Assembly (NCBI RefSeq): GCF_016428595.1 | Contig: NZ_JAELVQ010000028.1 | Coordinates: 1-44,644, forward strand | Direction of reading: 5' to 3' | DNA length: 44,644 bases | Origin: Snuella sedimenti | GTDB lineage: Bacteria; Bacteroidota; Bacteroidia; Flavobacteriales; Flavobacteriaceae | Shown: positions 15,584 to 24,815 of the stretch, one piece after another | Layout of the letters: each line of letters starts with the position of its first letter | How positions within the stretch are numbered: position 1 is the first letter of the stretch | Made by a program: the position numbers and the translations under genes | The notes under the pieces: model-generated | The model's database searches: none | What the model was told of the DNA's origin: nothing | What the model saw: the letters and a program-made list of their open reading frames with translations, nothing else

Positions 15584-16534
15584 CTATTGGTTATCTATGT
15601 TTAAAATCCAATTATATAATAAGTCAATCCATGTATGAAGCAGTTTGTTATTTGCAGCTATGCCAAACCCGTGCCCCCCTTCTTGATAAAGATGCATTTC
15701 CACCGGAACGCCAACCTCTTTTAGTCTCTGATAAAATGCCAAGGTGTTTTCAACCGGCACGCCACGATCATCTGTAGCATGTACTAAAAATGTTGGAGGT
15801 GTCTGGCTATTAACATATTGTTCGTTAGAATAATAATCTAAAAGTGTTTGAGAAGGTGAATCCCCTAGTAAATTATGAATAGACCCTTTGTGGGCATAGG
15901 TCGCATTCATAGTTATTACTGGATATAACAATGCCATAAAATCAGGTCTTGCACTCAGTGAATCTTCTAAAACCCTTGGTTGATACATTTCTTCGTGATA
16001 ATGCACTCCCAAAGTCGAAGCTAAATGCCCTCCGGCCGAAAACCCCATAACACCTATGTCATTTTCAGAAATTTGCCAGTCAGCGGCTTTATGTCGTACA
16101 AGTCTAACAGCTTTTTGTAGGTCTTGAAGTGGTGCCTTGTGCGGTGTAACAAGAGAACTTGATGTTGGCAACCGATATTTTAAAACGAAAGCTGCAATGC
16201 CTCTTTCCTGAAACCATTTTGCAATGGTTGTTCCTTCTAAATTATAAGCTAATATTTTATAACTGCCTCCCGGACAAATAATAATGGCTTTACGGGTGTT
16301 TATGGAATCGGGAGGAAAATAACAGGCCAATGTTGGGGTTTGAACATTACCTATTCGCAGAATATCCGTTTTGGTTGCTATTTCTTGCTCTGAAGTCTTT
16401 CGTTGATTGGGAACACTATCATTCCACAGCGGTATAGTAAGATCTTGTGCTTGGCACATACTAACAAAACTTATAGTTACTAGACACCAAGAAAATAAAA
16501 GAGATGCCTTTGTGTTGTTTACAGATAGATGCAT
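15584..16534 (-). CDS. Secreted alpha/beta hydrolase (acetyl-xylan esterase-like)
   Basis: A 316-residue protein with a signal peptide (hydrophobic residues about 10-28, ending CQAQ). The nucleophile elbow is GFSAGGHLAS, the oxyanion region is IICPGGSY, the acid is in ATDDRGVP and the catalytic histidine is in GGHGFG, giving a complete triad. Relatives of this 'axeA/BD-FAE' group deacetylate plant or algal polysaccharides. The actual substrate is not known. Its ATG overlaps the rsmI stop by one base (TAATG), suggesting coupled translation of functionally unrelated genes. Confidence 0.85.
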   Translation of the reverse strand: MHLSVNNTKASLLFSWCLVTISFVSMCQAQDLTIPLWNDSVPNQRKTSEQEIATKTDILRIGNVQTPTLACYFPPDSINTRKAIIICPGGSYKILAYNLEGTTIAKWFQERGIAAFVLKYRLPTSSSLVTPHKAPLQDLQKAVRLVRHKAADWQISENDIGVMGFSAGGHLASTLGVHYHEEMYQPRVLEDSLSARPDFMALLYPVITMNATYAHKGSIHNLLGDSPSQTLLDYYSNEQYVNSQTPPTFLVHATDDRGVPVENTLAFYQRLKEVGVPVEMHLYQEGGHGFGIAANNKLLHTWIDLLYNWILNIDNQ

Positions 16535-17211
16535 TAAATTTTACTTTTTCCTCCAACTACAATTACGACCTCTCCTTTTGGTGGTTTATTTGTATAATAC
16601 TCCAGCACTTCTTTAGCTGTTCCACGAACAGTCTCTTCATATAATTTGGTTAATTCCCTAGAAACAGAAACAGGCCTATCATCTCCAAAATACTCACAAA
16701 AATGCCCTATTGTTTTAACGAGCTTATGCGGACTTTCATAAAAAATCATTGTCCGGGTTTCTTCGGCCAATAAAAGCAACCTTGTTTGCCTTCCTTTTTT
16801 AACTGGTAAAAACCCTTCAAAAACAAACTTATCGTTTGGCAAACCGGAGTTCACCAAAGCTGGCACAAAAGCAGTCGCGCCGGGCAAGCAGTCTACATCA
16901 ATATTATTTTCAATACAAGCTCGCGTTAGTAAAAATCCTGGGTCGGATATTGCAGGTGTTCCTGCGTCACTAATTAACGCTACTCTGGTACCGCTTTTTA
17001 TGCGCTGAACAAGCCCCTCTACCGTTTTGTGCTCGTTGTGCATGTGATGGGATTGCATATGCGTGGTAATTTCAAAATGCTTTAGCAATTTTACGGAAGT
17101 ACGGGTGTCTTCTGCTAAAATTAAGTCAACATCCTTTAAAATTTCTATCGCTCTAAAGGTAATGTCTTTTAAATTACCTATTGGGGTAGGGACTATATAA
17201 AGTTTACTCAT
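16534..17211 (-). CDS. rsmI: 16S rRNA (cytidine(1402)-2'-O)-methyltransferase
   Basis: A 225-residue tetrapyrrole-methylase-fold protein. It begins KLYIVPTPIGNLKDITFRA, followed by LILAEDTRTSVKLLKHF, then ALISDAGTPAISDPGFLL and PGATAFVPALVNSGLP, all canonical RsmI motifs that bind S-adenosylmethionine. It 2'-O-methylates C1402 in the ribosomal decoding centre. It follows a conserved unknown gene by 2 bp and shares one base with the next gene. The protein is short because it lacks the C-terminal extension of the E. coli enzyme, as is normal in Bacteroidota. Confidence 0.95.
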   Translation of the reverse strand: MSKLYIVPTPIGNLKDITFRAIEILKDVDLILAEDTRTSVKLLKHFEITTHMQSHHMHNEHKTVEGLVQRIKSGTRVALISDAGTPAISDPGFLLTRACIENNIDVDCLPGATAFVPALVNSGLPNDKFVFEGFLPVKKGRQTRLLLLAEETRTMIFYESPHKLVKTIGHFCEYFGDDRPVSVSRELTKLYEETVRGTAKEVLEYYTNKPPKGEVVIVVGGKSKI

Positions 17212-17213
17212 TA

Positions 17214-17954
17214 TTAAAACTTCCCTTCAATAATCTCCATAAATCGTGCTTCAAACTCTTCTTTACCAACCCAATTATCGTAATCTGGTTTTACAAATTC
17301 TTGTATAAAGCTTTTAGCGTCTTTAAAAGAACCTGCTGTATTTATTTGGGATATTACGCGATCATAATCTTCATTTTTGCCATCAAACAAATGCTTTATA
17401 AAGGCTAGTTTGTCATTTAATCCAATAGCAAGCCCCCCTGTTTTTAATTTATCATTTAGAGACTTCTTTTCATCGGCTTGCCCATTTAAGGGTTTTGGAA
17501 CGGGATCGAAAACGGGGACATCTTTAAACCCTGACGTAATCTCATCGAAGTCGTTTTTGTCATATTTCGGTTTAGGTATGGCTTCTTCAAAAATTGTATC
17601 TATTTCTTGAGCCTCTTGGGGCATTTGTGCAACCATATCCTTAATAGTCTCCATTACGGGTTCCATAATATGGTCATCTTCTACCTCATCTAGATTAATA
17701 TACAATTTGTCTTCAACTTCAATCGTATCGCTTATTTTATTATTAAATGCGGTATCCAACATTCCAAAAAACGAGGAATCACTACCTATAGTTGGCATAT
17801 CGTCCTCAAAATTTTCGTGCGCAAACTTTAATACCGTTAATTTTTCGAAAAGAGCCGACACCTCTTCATGCATTTTAATAACGTCATCCTTTCCCTTTAA
17901 CTTAAGAATTCGATGCGCTATACTTATCAACTCAGACTCTAGCTTCTTTTTCAT
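17214..17954 (-). CDS. Conserved protein of unknown function
   Basis: A 246-residue acidic cytosolic protein without signal or membrane segments. The N-terminal 50 residues form a heptad-like helix (ELISIAHRILKLKGKDDVIKM). The middle (about 90-160) is acidic and low in structure with many D/E and P. A C-terminal helical region ends GKNEDYDRVISQI...DYDNWVGKEEFEARFMEII. I recognise this as a typical Flavobacteria-conserved hypothetical but assign no function. It heads the leftward cluster with rsmI (2-bp gap) and diverges from tdk. Confidence 0.7.
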   Translation of the reverse strand: MKKKLESELISIAHRILKLKGKDDVIKMHEEVSALFEKLTVLKFAHENFEDDMPTIGSDSSFFGMLDTAFNNKISDTIEVEDKLYINLDEVEDDHIMEPVMETIKDMVAQMPQEAQEIDTIFEEAIPKPKYDKNDFDEITSGFKDVPVFDPVPKPLNGQADEKKSLNDKLKTGGLAIGLNDKLAFIKHLFDGKNEDYDRVISQINTAGSFKDAKSFIQEFVKPDYDNWVGKEEFEARFMEIIEGKF

Positions 17955-18061
17955 AGGTTTAATTTTTTTGATTAATACGCTTTAGGCTTTTGTTTTTTAA
18001 TAAATTTACGCCACCTTTATACAAAACAATAATCGCTTTGTTTTAGTGTTAAAATTACAAA

Positions 18062-18709
18062 ATGTTTCTTGAAAATACAGTAAATCATAAAGAACAATTT
18101 GGCTGGATTGAAGTTATCTGTGGCTCGATGTTTTCGGGAAAAACCGAAGAATTGATCCGTCGCCTCAAACGTGCTCAATTTGCAAGACAAAAAGTAGAGA
18201 TCTTTAAGCCCTCTGTTGATGTACGTTATAATGAAGACATGGTAGTCTCTCACGATGACAATGAAATTCGATCGACCCCCGTTCCGGCAGCAGCCAACAT
18301 ACCTATTTTAGCCGATGGCTGCGATGTAGTTGGTATTGACGAAGCTCAATTTTTTGATGATGAAATTGTTCGTGTTTGCAACGATCTGGCCAACAAAGGT
18401 GTTCGTGTTATTGTTGCAGGGCTCGATATGGACTTTAAGGGCAACCCTTTTGGGCCTATGCCCTTTTTAATGGCTACTGCCGAATATGTAACTAAAGTAC
18501 ATGCCATTTGCACTAGAACAGGCAATTTGGCTCAATATAGCTATAGGAAGTCTACAAATGAGAATTTAGTTCTTTTGGGTGAAGTTGAAGAATATGAACC
18601 TTTAAGCAGAGCTGCATATTATAAAGCAACTATGCGTGATAAAGTTCGAAACATGAAGGTTAATGACGTTGAAGAAATCACCTCTAAACCCAAAGACCCC
18701 GATGCCTAA
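18062..18709 (+). CDS. tdk: Thymidine kinase
   Basis: A 215-residue type II thymidine kinase. The P-loop is [12 protein letters not shown] and Walker B/catalytic region is [12 protein letters not shown], with the lasso and thymidine-binding area near [18 protein letters not shown]. It phosphorylates thymidine to dTMP in the salvage pathway. One usual zinc cysteine pair is reduced: AICTRTGN has a single Cys where CxxC is common, so the structural zinc site may be altered. Its last 8 bases overlap the start of alr. Confidence 0.93.
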   Translation: MFLENTVNHKEQFGWIEVICGSMFSGKTEELIRRLKRAQFARQKVEIFKPSVDVRYNEDMVVSHDDNEIRSTPVPAAANIPILADGCDVVGIDEAQFFDDEIVRVCNDLANKGVRVIVAGLDMDFKGNPFGPMPFLMATAEYVTKVHAICTRTGNLAQYSYRKSTNENLVLLGEVEEYEPLSRAAYYKATMRDKVRNMKVNDVEEITSKPKDPDA

Positions 18710-19808
18710 AGCGCAAGAAACTGTACTTGAAATCGATTTAAAAGCACTTAAACATAATTTTGAGTACCTAAAATCGAAATTAAACAACACCACTAAATTC
18801 TTAGCAGTAGCTAAAGCTTTTGCTTATGGCAACGATGCCAATACTATCGCCAAATATCTAGAGGGTTTAAATGTCGAATACTTTGCTGTAGCCTATACCA
18901 ATGAAGGCGTAGCCCTTCGTAAAGCTGGCATTAAAACACCTATTTTGGTACTGCATCCACTTAGTGCAAATTTTAAGGCAATAATCGAACATCGCCTGGA
19001 GCCTAGTTTATACAGCTGGAAAATTTTTAATGAGTTCATCTCGGCAGCTTCTATAGAAAATCAAACTCATTATCCAGTTCATATAAAATTTAACACAGGG
19101 CTAAACCGACTTGGTTTTAATGAGCACGATGTAGACAATATCATTTCCAAACTAAATGATACGTCCGCCATACAAGTGACATCCATTTTTTCGCATCTTG
19201 CAGCCAGCGAAGATCTTAACGAAAAAGCGTTTACTTTAAAACAGGTAGACAGCTTCAAAAACATTATTAATAATGTCTTAGCAAAACTCGACTATAAACC
19301 CATGTTTCATTTATGTAACACCTCGGGCATACTAAACTATCCTGAAGCTCATTTTGATATGGTTAGGAGTGGTATTGGACTATATGGTTTTGGGAATTCT
19401 AAAAAAGAAAACAAACATTTAAAGCCCATAGCGACATTAAAAACCGTTATTTCTCAAATTCATACCATCAAAAAAGGTGCATCTGTGGGTTACAACCGAG
19501 GCTTTAAAAGTGATTCTGAACAGAAAATAGCAACGCTCCCAATTGGTCATGCCGATGGTATTGGTAGACAATATGGACAGGGCAATGGTTTTGTTTTCAT
19601 AAACAGTAAACGCGCTCCTATTGTTGGTAATGTTTGTATGGATATGATTATGGTTAACGTTACCGATATAGATTGTAACGAAGGTGATGAAGTTATCGTT
19701 TTTGGACAAAACGCTTCTGCAGAAGCTTTAGCCGAAACCGCTAACACCATTTCGTACGAATTAATTACAGCCATTTCGCAACGTATTAAGCGTATTATCT
19801 TAAGGTAG
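18702..19808 (+). CDS. alr: Alanine racemase
   Basis: A 368-residue fold-type III PLP enzyme from ATG 18702, which overlaps the tdk stop (ATGCCTAA). The PLP lysine is in [13 protein letters not shown] and the catalytic tyrosine in [18 protein letters not shown] and NVCMDMIMV are standard C-terminal motifs. It supplies D-alanine for peptidoglycan. An upstream ATG at 18663 would add 13 residues inside tdk and is not favoured. The motif AKAFAYG differs slightly from the common VKANAYGHG, a usual Bacteroidota variant. Confidence 0.93.
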   Translation: MPKAQETVLEIDLKALKHNFEYLKSKLNNTTKFLAVAKAFAYGNDANTIAKYLEGLNVEYFAVAYTNEGVALRKAGIKTPILVLHPLSANFKAIIEHRLEPSLYSWKIFNEFISAASIENQTHYPVHIKFNTGLNRLGFNEHDVDNIISKLNDTSAIQVTSIFSHLAASEDLNEKAFTLKQVDSFKNIINNVLAKLDYKPMFHLCNTSGILNYPEAHFDMVRSGIGLYGFGNSKKENKHLKPIATLKTVISQIHTIKKGASVGYNRGFKSDSEQKIATLPIGHADGIGRQYGQGNGFVFINSKRAPIVGNVCMDMIMVNVTDIDCNEGDEVIVFGQNASAEALAETANTISYELITAISQRIKRIILR

Positions 19809-19879
19809 TCGTACTTCTAATTTTTATTATGTAAGTTTTTTAGCTATTTTAGTTATTCACTAACTAAAAATGTATCATT

Positions 19880-20281
19880 ATGCTAAAAGAATTTAAAGAA
19901 TTTGCAATGAAGGGCAACCTTGTAGACATTGCAATTGGTTTTGTAATGGGTGCTGCTTTTAAAGAAGTGGTGACTGTTTTTACGGGTGGTATAGTATCCC
20001 CGCTCATTGGATTAATCTTCAAAGCAGATTTCAAAGATTTAAAATACGTTATTAAAGAAGGGGTTACTAATGCTGGAGGTATTATTGAAGGAGAAGTATC
20101 TGTAATGTGGGGTGCCTTTTTAACCAGCGTTATTGACTTTGTTATTGTTGCATTTGTTATGTTTATGCTAATTAAAGGCATTAATAAATTAAAAAAGAAA
20201 GAAGTACCAGCTCCAGAAGCACCAAAAGGACCTTCCCAAGAAGAATTACTTGCTGAAATACGTGATTTGTTAAAAAAATAA
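19880..20281 (+). CDS. mscL: Large-conductance mechanosensitive channel
   Basis: A 133-residue channel protein. It begins LKEFKEFAMKGNLVDIAIGFVMGAAF (N-terminal amphipathic helix and TM1), followed by the periplasmic loop, TM2 (SVIDFVIVAFVMFMLIKGIN), and a cytoplasmic helix ending EELLAEIRDLLKK. It opens on membrane tension to release solutes in hypo-osmotic shock. A strong intrinsic terminator at 20320-20357 isolates it from asd. It has a 71-bp gap from alr on the same strand. Confidence 0.95.
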   Translation: MLKEFKEFAMKGNLVDIAIGFVMGAAFKEVVTVFTGGIVSPLIGLIFKADFKDLKYVIKEGVTNAGGIIEGEVSVMWGAFLTSVIDFVIVAFVMFMLIKGINKLKKKEVPAPEAPKGPSQEELLAEIRDLLKK

Positions 20282-20319
20282 CAAATTGTTGCATATACAA
20301 CACTGTGTTATTTGTTGTT

Positions 20320-20357
20320 AAAAAGGCCTCCGTTTTAAAAATTGAGGCCTTTTTTTC
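20320..20357 (+). terminator. Intrinsic terminator after mscL
   Basis: An 11-bp stem AAAAAGGCCTC / GAGGCCTTTTT with a 13-nt loop, followed by a T-run. Because of its A- and T-tracts it could also work on the opposite strand. Confidence 0.85.
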
Positions 20358-20380
20358 AATTTTAAAATAGAATTAATACT

Positions 20381-20388
20381 TAGTTTTG
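20381..20388 (+). promoter_or_regulatory. Predicted -7 box of the asd leader transcript
   Basis: TAGTTTTG matches TAnnTTTG. The predicted transcription start near 20395 gives a leader of about 167 nt that includes the whole structured element 20417-20564. No clear -33 TTTG was found, so support is moderate. Confidence 0.4.
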
Positions 20389-20416
20389 CATACTTAATTA
20401 TCTTAAAATAAAACAC

Positions 20417-20564
20417 ATGAAACGAACATTAATAAATTTTAAAAATTTCGTCGTAAAAGATAATGCTTAAAATTTTTAATGTGAGAGCGAGTGCAACGAT
20501 AGTTTACATTCGTTCTTAATTTCATAATTAAATATCAAATTATTACTAAAATTTAAAACGAATG
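20417..20564 (+). promoter_or_regulatory. Structured 5' leader of asd (RNA-like element, copy B)
   Basis: This is homologous along its length to 13314-13463. Helix 1 pairs 20427-20443 with 20466-20481. Helix 2 pairs CATTCGTT (20507-20514) with AACGAATG (20557-20564), extendable to 14 of 16 pairs with the adjoining A/T strands. The 3' strand of helix 2 contains the asd ATG (20562-20564), so folding would hide the start codon. An internal ORF (20417-20470, MKRTLINFKNFVVKDNA) could act as a leader peptide. A cis-regulatory role for asd is inferred; the ligand or trigger is unknown. Confidence 0.5.
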
Positions 20565-21551
20565 AAAATAGCTGTTGTTGGAGCCACTGGTATGGTTGGC
20601 GAGGTTATGCTAAAAGTATTGGAAGAACGTAATTTTCCTATTACCGAATTATTATTAGTCGCATCAGAGCGTTCTGTTGGAAAAAAAATGACTTTTAAAA
20701 ATAAGGAATATACTATTATTGGATTGGCTGATGCCGTTGCTGCCAAGCCACAAATAGCTATTTTCTCGGCCGGAGGAGATACTTCTTTAGAATGGGCTCC
20801 TAAATTCGCTGAGGTTGGCACAACTGTGGTTGATAACTCTTCTGCTTGGCGTATGGATCCTACTAAAAAGTTAGTAGTTCCAGAAATTAATGCACAAGAA
20901 TTAACTAAAGATGATAAAATTATAGCAAACCCAAACTGTTCGACCATACAAATGGTAATGGCTTTAGCTCCGCTTCATGCAGCATACAAAATGAAGCGCG
21001 TAGTCGTTTCTACTTATCAATCGGTTTCTGGTACTGGTGTAAAAGCTGTAAAACAATTGGAAAATGAAATTGCAGGTGTTGAAGGTGAAATGGCATACCC
21101 ATATCCTATTGGCAGAAATGCATTACCACATTGCGATGTGTTTATGGAAAATGGCTATACCAAAGAAGAAATGAAGCTTGCGCGTGAGCCGCAAAAAATA
21201 TTTAACGATAGTACTTTTTCGGTTACTGCTACAGCTGTTCGTATTCCAACAGCAGGAGGGCACTCTGAGTCTGTAAATGTTGAATTTGAAAATGATTTTG
21301 ATCTATCGGATGTTCGCAAAATGCTTAGTGAAACCCCTGGCGTTGTATTACAGGACAACACAGAGACCAACACCTATCCAATGCCAATTTATGCGCATGA
21401 CAAAGATGAGGTTTTCGTTGGGCGTCTTCGTAGAGATGAAACGCAACCCAACACATTAAACATGTGGATTGTTGCCGACAACCTACGGAAAGGAGCTGCT
21501 ACGAACACGATCCAAATTGCAGAATATTTACTTGAAAACAATTTGGTATAA
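20562..21551 (+). CDS. asd: Aspartate-semialdehyde dehydrogenase
   Basis: A 329-residue NADP-dependent enzyme. The Rossmann motif is VVGATGMVGEVML (residues 5-17), the catalytic cysteine is in NPNCSTIQM and the catalytic histidine in TAGGHSESVNVE. It reduces aspartyl phosphate to aspartate semialdehyde, the branch point to lysine/diaminopimelate, threonine and methionine. ATG 20562 sits within the 3' strand of a predicted leader stem, pointing to translational control. The gene is followed by a hairpin at 21587-21625. Confidence 0.95.
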   Translation: MKIAVVGATGMVGEVMLKVLEERNFPITELLLVASERSVGKKMTFKNKEYTIIGLADAVAAKPQIAIFSAGGDTSLEWAPKFAEVGTTVVDNSSAWRMDPTKKLVVPEINAQELTKDDKIIANPNCSTIQMVMALAPLHAAYKMKRVVVSTYQSVSGTGVKAVKQLENEIAGVEGEMAYPYPIGRNALPHCDVFMENGYTKEEMKLAREPQKIFNDSTFSVTATAVRIPTAGGHSESVNVEFENDFDLSDVRKMLSETPGVVLQDNTETNTYPMPIYAHDKDEVFVGRLRRDETQPNTLNMWIVADNLRKGAATNTIQIAEYLLENNLV

Positions 21552-21586
21552 AAAGCATCCCTGTTTAATCTTACATAGATGATATC

Positions 21587-21625
21587 GGCAACCTAGATTC
21601 GTTCTAAGTTGCCAGTATTTTTGTT
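21587..21625 (+). terminator. Probable terminator after asd
   Basis: Stem GGCAAC (21587-21592) / GTTGCC (21608-21613), extended by TAGA/TCTA after one mismatch, and followed by a weak T-tract (TATTTTTGTTTT). Confidence 0.55.
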
Positions 21626-21695
21626 TTAAGTAAATCCTTATCAAAACCGGAATAATAGACTTTGCTAGTCGACCCTTTAAAATTAAAACCTAAAC

Positions 21696-22778
21696 TTACA
21701 CCTTAATAAAAATCTTTTTCTTATAAAGAAAATAACCTAAGAACATGTATGCCAGTACAACTGTTAAAGCATACATTAAAGAAGACAATTTATCGCTTAA
21801 AAAATCATGAACAAACAAAGTGTTATAAAGCCATGCATGCACATTGGTGTCTCCTACTTTAGTTAAATAAAAGGTTTTTGAAACAAAACTGGATAAAAAA
21901 TAAATAGTAATAGCGTTCATACCAACATATTTATAGATTGAACCAAATTTAAGTTGTTTAACATCGGTTAAATAGTAAATACATGCCAATATTAAGGTGC
22001 CCCATCCTGCGGTGACTAAAACAAAACTACTACTCCATAATGCTTTGCTGATAGGAAACCAAACATTCCAAATGTACCCAGAGAGCAAGAGAAGAACAGC
22101 TACTACGAGTAAGGGCTTTATATCCCTAAGACCATCCAGTAGCTTTCCAACAAGAACTCCAATTATACACGTAGCTATTGCAGGTAAGGTACTTAAAAGG
22201 CCTTCAGGATCGTAATCGGCTTGCCACATATGTTTTCCTAAGAGATTTGAATCAATATACATGGCCCAATTATTAGGTGATCTGTCAAAAGTTGGCAATG
22301 TGCCATCTGGCAAAGGAACATAACCCAAACACAACCAATAAACAATCAATATAATAGTTCCTATCCCAAATAAGGTTTTCCAATTACAGTTAAGGTATAG
22401 TATTGCTGAAAACAAAAAAACGATACCAATACGCTGCAATACTCCCAAAAACCTTAAGGTTTCGAATTCTTTCACAAAAGGCGCAGAAGGCAAAAACAAC
22501 CCCAAAAAGAGCCCCAATCCTATAAGTTTTAGGCTTCTTACTATAATCTTTTTATAAGTAGCTTGGGCATTAGGTTTATTTTTATACGCAAAATAAATAG
22601 AGATCCCCACAATAAACAAAAAGAATGGAAATATTAAATCGGTTGGTGTTAGGCCATGCCATTTGGCATGAAGTAAAGGGGGATATACATAACTCCAACT
22701 TCCGGGAGTATTAACAAGTATCATGGCCGCTATGGTAAACCCTCTTAAAATGTCTACAGACTCGATGCGTTTTTTCAT
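21696..22778 (-). CDS. HGSNAT-like membrane acyltransferase (DUF5009 type)
   Basis: A 360-residue membrane protein with about 10 helices. It begins KRIESVDILRGFTIAAMILVNTPGSWSYVY, the signature of the heparan-alpha-glucosaminide N-acetyltransferase-like group. HAKWHGLTPTDLIFPFFLF carries the conserved histidines thought to relay acetyl groups across the membrane. Bacterial members are linked to glycan or cell-surface polymer acetylation or glycosaminoglycan use. The gene stands alone, so the substrate is not indicated. It converges with asd. Confidence 0.82.
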   Translation of the reverse strand: MKKRIESVDILRGFTIAAMILVNTPGSWSYVYPPLLHAKWHGLTPTDLIFPFFLFIVGISIYFAYKNKPNAQATYKKIIVRSLKLIGLGLFLGLFLPSAPFVKEFETLRFLGVLQRIGIVFLFSAILYLNCNWKTLFGIGTIILIVYWLCLGYVPLPDGTLPTFDRSPNNWAMYIDSNLLGKHMWQADYDPEGLLSTLPAIATCIIGVLVGKLLDGLRDIKPLLVVAVLLLLSGYIWNVWFPISKALWSSSFVLVTAGWGTLILACIYYLTDVKQLKFGSIYKYVGMNAITIYFLSSFVSKTFYLTKVGDTNVHAWLYNTLFVHDFLSDKLSSLMYALTVVLAYMFLGYFLYKKKIFIKV

Positions 22779-23004
22779 CTGTTAATATTTATTATTTTTT
22801 AGTGGTCAGATGCGATGCCTAAATTATCATATTTGCTGGGTTTGCAACTTTTTGTTAATAGGCATTTCATATAAAAGCTTTATATAATTAAAATGTATTT
22901 TACATAGCACGGAACTATACTATTTAGCACTTAAATATAAAGCAATACTATTCACATCACACTGTTAACAATGCTCTAATCAAGAAAAATAGTTTTCGTT
23001 AAAC

Positions 23005-23481
23005 TCATACCTTTTTGATAACATTGGTAACAATCCCCCAGATAATAAAGTCATTTTGTTGGGTAATTTTTATAATGGGGTAATCCGGGTTTTCCGGCTG
23101 TAACCAAACTTCCCCTTTGTCTACCCTCAAGCGTTTAACAGTAAACTCTCCATCCAAGAAACAAACGGCTATCTTATTATTTGCCGGTTCCAAACTTCGG
23201 TCTATCACTAAAAGATCGTTATCATCAAGCCCAGCACCAATCATAGATTGTCCGCTAACACGCGCAAAAAAAGTAGCTTCTTTATTTTTTATAAGTTCCT
23301 TATCTAAGGACAAACGTTGCTCCTTAAAATCTTCGGCTGGCGATGGAAATCCAGCTGAAATTCCCGCATCAAAAAAAGGAGCTCCCGAATTGTTTGATAC
23401 ATTCGGAATAAAAAATGTAAGATTTTTTGTTTGTTTAACTAACATAATGTGCTTTGGAGAGAATAGTGAATCTCTCGCCAT
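23005..23481 (-). CDS. umuD: UmuD-like LexA/S24-family self-cleaving protein
   Basis: A 158-residue protein. The scissile Ala-Gly lies in GISAGFPSP, the catalytic serine in RVSGQSMIGAG, and the catalytic lysine in GEFTVKRLRV. There is no N-terminal DNA-binding domain, so it is a UmuD-type accessory rather than LexA. The first ATG (23481) is 41 bp after the umuC stop; an in-frame ATG at 23445 would give 146 residues and is equally plausible. It should work with the upstream Y-family polymerase in translesion synthesis. The order umuC then umuD is the reverse of the classical operon. Confidence 0.85.
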   Translation of the reverse strand: MARDSLFSPKHIMLVKQTKNLTFFIPNVSNNSGAPFFDAGISAGFPSPAEDFKEQRLSLDKELIKNKEATFFARVSGQSMIGAGLDDNDLLVIDRSLEPANNKIAVCFLDGEFTVKRLRVDKGEVWLQPENPDYPIIKITQQNDFIIWGIVTNVIKKV

Positions 23482-23522
23482 AAAGTTACTAAAGATTCAT
23501 TTACTATATACAAATGACTCTA

Positions 23523-24779
23523 TTATTTTGCCACAATAATATCATTAATATTAGTTGTATACCTTGGCGACAAGCGTTCTTGACGCATTTTCCAGGTGCG
23601 TTTTAAGTCTTGATTACCCAATTTTATCTTATAATCTGAATATTTAGAATTCAAATGATCTATAGTATGCATTAAATGTTTATGCTTTTCATTTTCCTGT
23701 TCAAACAAATCCAACTGATAATTATTTTCCGGCACCAAGCCAGTTACAATCACGCCTGCCCGCTTGTATTTTATTCCCCGTTTAAAAATTGAGGCTACTG
23801 CTTTTACAGCACAATTACTGATTACCAAAGATGAATTGGTTGGACTTGGCAAACTTACTACTCTACTCGCTCTATGCTGTTCCTCCTGTTTTTTATGTCT
23901 ATCACTGCTTAGCATCACATACACCATATGACAACTGGAATGTTGCTTCCGTAATTTTTCTGAACAGCTCATGGCAAAAGTAGAAATCCGCTCTTTAATA
24001 TTATCAAAATCAGAAAACGTGTACTCAAAACTTCTTGTCGTAGCAATAGCCCGTTTTGTTTTAACCTCATCCAACGTTAAGGTAGAAATACCTTCTAAAT
24101 CTTTTTTGAGCTTCCATTCGGTAATTGAAAAACTTTTGCGTACCCAATCATCCGATAGCTGCACAAAATCGAATGCTGTTTTACAGTTTTTAACTTTCAG
24201 CCGCTTTTGCAAACCACGGCCAATGCCCCAAACATCTTCTAATTTAATCCACTGCAGTGCTTTTATCCGTTTCTCTTCAGAATCGATTACATAAACGCCT
24301 TTTGTTTGTTCCGGAAATTTACGTGCAATTTTATTGGCGACTTTACTTAAGGCTTTCGTTGGCGCAAGTCCGACACAAGTTGGAATACCTGTCCATTTTA
24401 ATATCCGACCTCTTATTTGATGACCATAATCATCAAAATTATGATTATCAAATCCCTTAAACTCTAAAAAAGCCTCATCAATGCTATAAACCTCTACATC
24501 GGGTGTAAACTGCTCCAATAGTGCCATAACACGACTACTCATATCACCATACAACGGGTAGTTAGAAGAAAACACTTGAACATTATTTACTTTACAAAAT
24601 CCCTCCCATTTAAAAATAGGCGCTCCCATGGGTAAACCAATTGCTTTGGCTTCATCACTTCGTGAAATGACACACCCATCATTATTACTTAAAATAGCAA
24701 TAGGCTTGTTGCGTAAATTCGGATTAAAAACCCGTTCGCAAGAGGCATAAAAATTATTACAATCTACCAAGGCATACAT
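23523..24779 (-). CDS. umuC: Y-family DNA polymerase (Pol V subunit UmuC)
   Basis: A 418-residue polymerase. Catalytic motifs are MYALVDCNNFYASCERVFNP (first acidic residue and steric YAS), AILSNNDGCVISRSDEAK, and VYSIDEAFLEF with the SIDE acidic pair. The HhH-containing thumb (LEDVWGIGRGLQKRL) and little-finger region are present. It performs error-prone bypass of DNA lesions. It diverges from bioF across 36 bp and is followed 41 bp later by umuD. A TATCTTTA box lies just upstream on the minus strand. All catalytic acids appear intact. Confidence 0.93.
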   Translation of the reverse strand: MYALVDCNNFYASCERVFNPNLRNKPIAILSNNDGCVISRSDEAKAIGLPMGAPIFKWEGFCKVNNVQVFSSNYPLYGDMSSRVMALLEQFTPDVEVYSIDEAFLEFKGFDNHNFDDYGHQIRGRILKWTGIPTCVGLAPTKALSKVANKIARKFPEQTKGVYVIDSEEKRIKALQWIKLEDVWGIGRGLQKRLKVKNCKTAFDFVQLSDDWVRKSFSITEWKLKKDLEGISTLTLDEVKTKRAIATTRSFEYTFSDFDNIKERISTFAMSCSEKLRKQHSSCHMVYVMLSSDRHKKQEEQHRASRVVSLPSPTNSSLVISNCAVKAVASIFKRGIKYKRAGVIVTGLVPENNYQLDLFEQENEKHKHLMHTIDHLNSKYSDYKIKLGNQDLKRTWKMRQERLSPRYTTNINDIIVAK

Positions 24780-24815
24780 AAAAGTAAAGATATGATTTTT
24801 ACATACATTTGTTAA

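Noticed and set aside
18663-18701. Earlier ATG for alanine racemase
   Set aside because: It would overlap tdk by 47 bp; ATG 18702 gives normal length and an 8-bp overlap.
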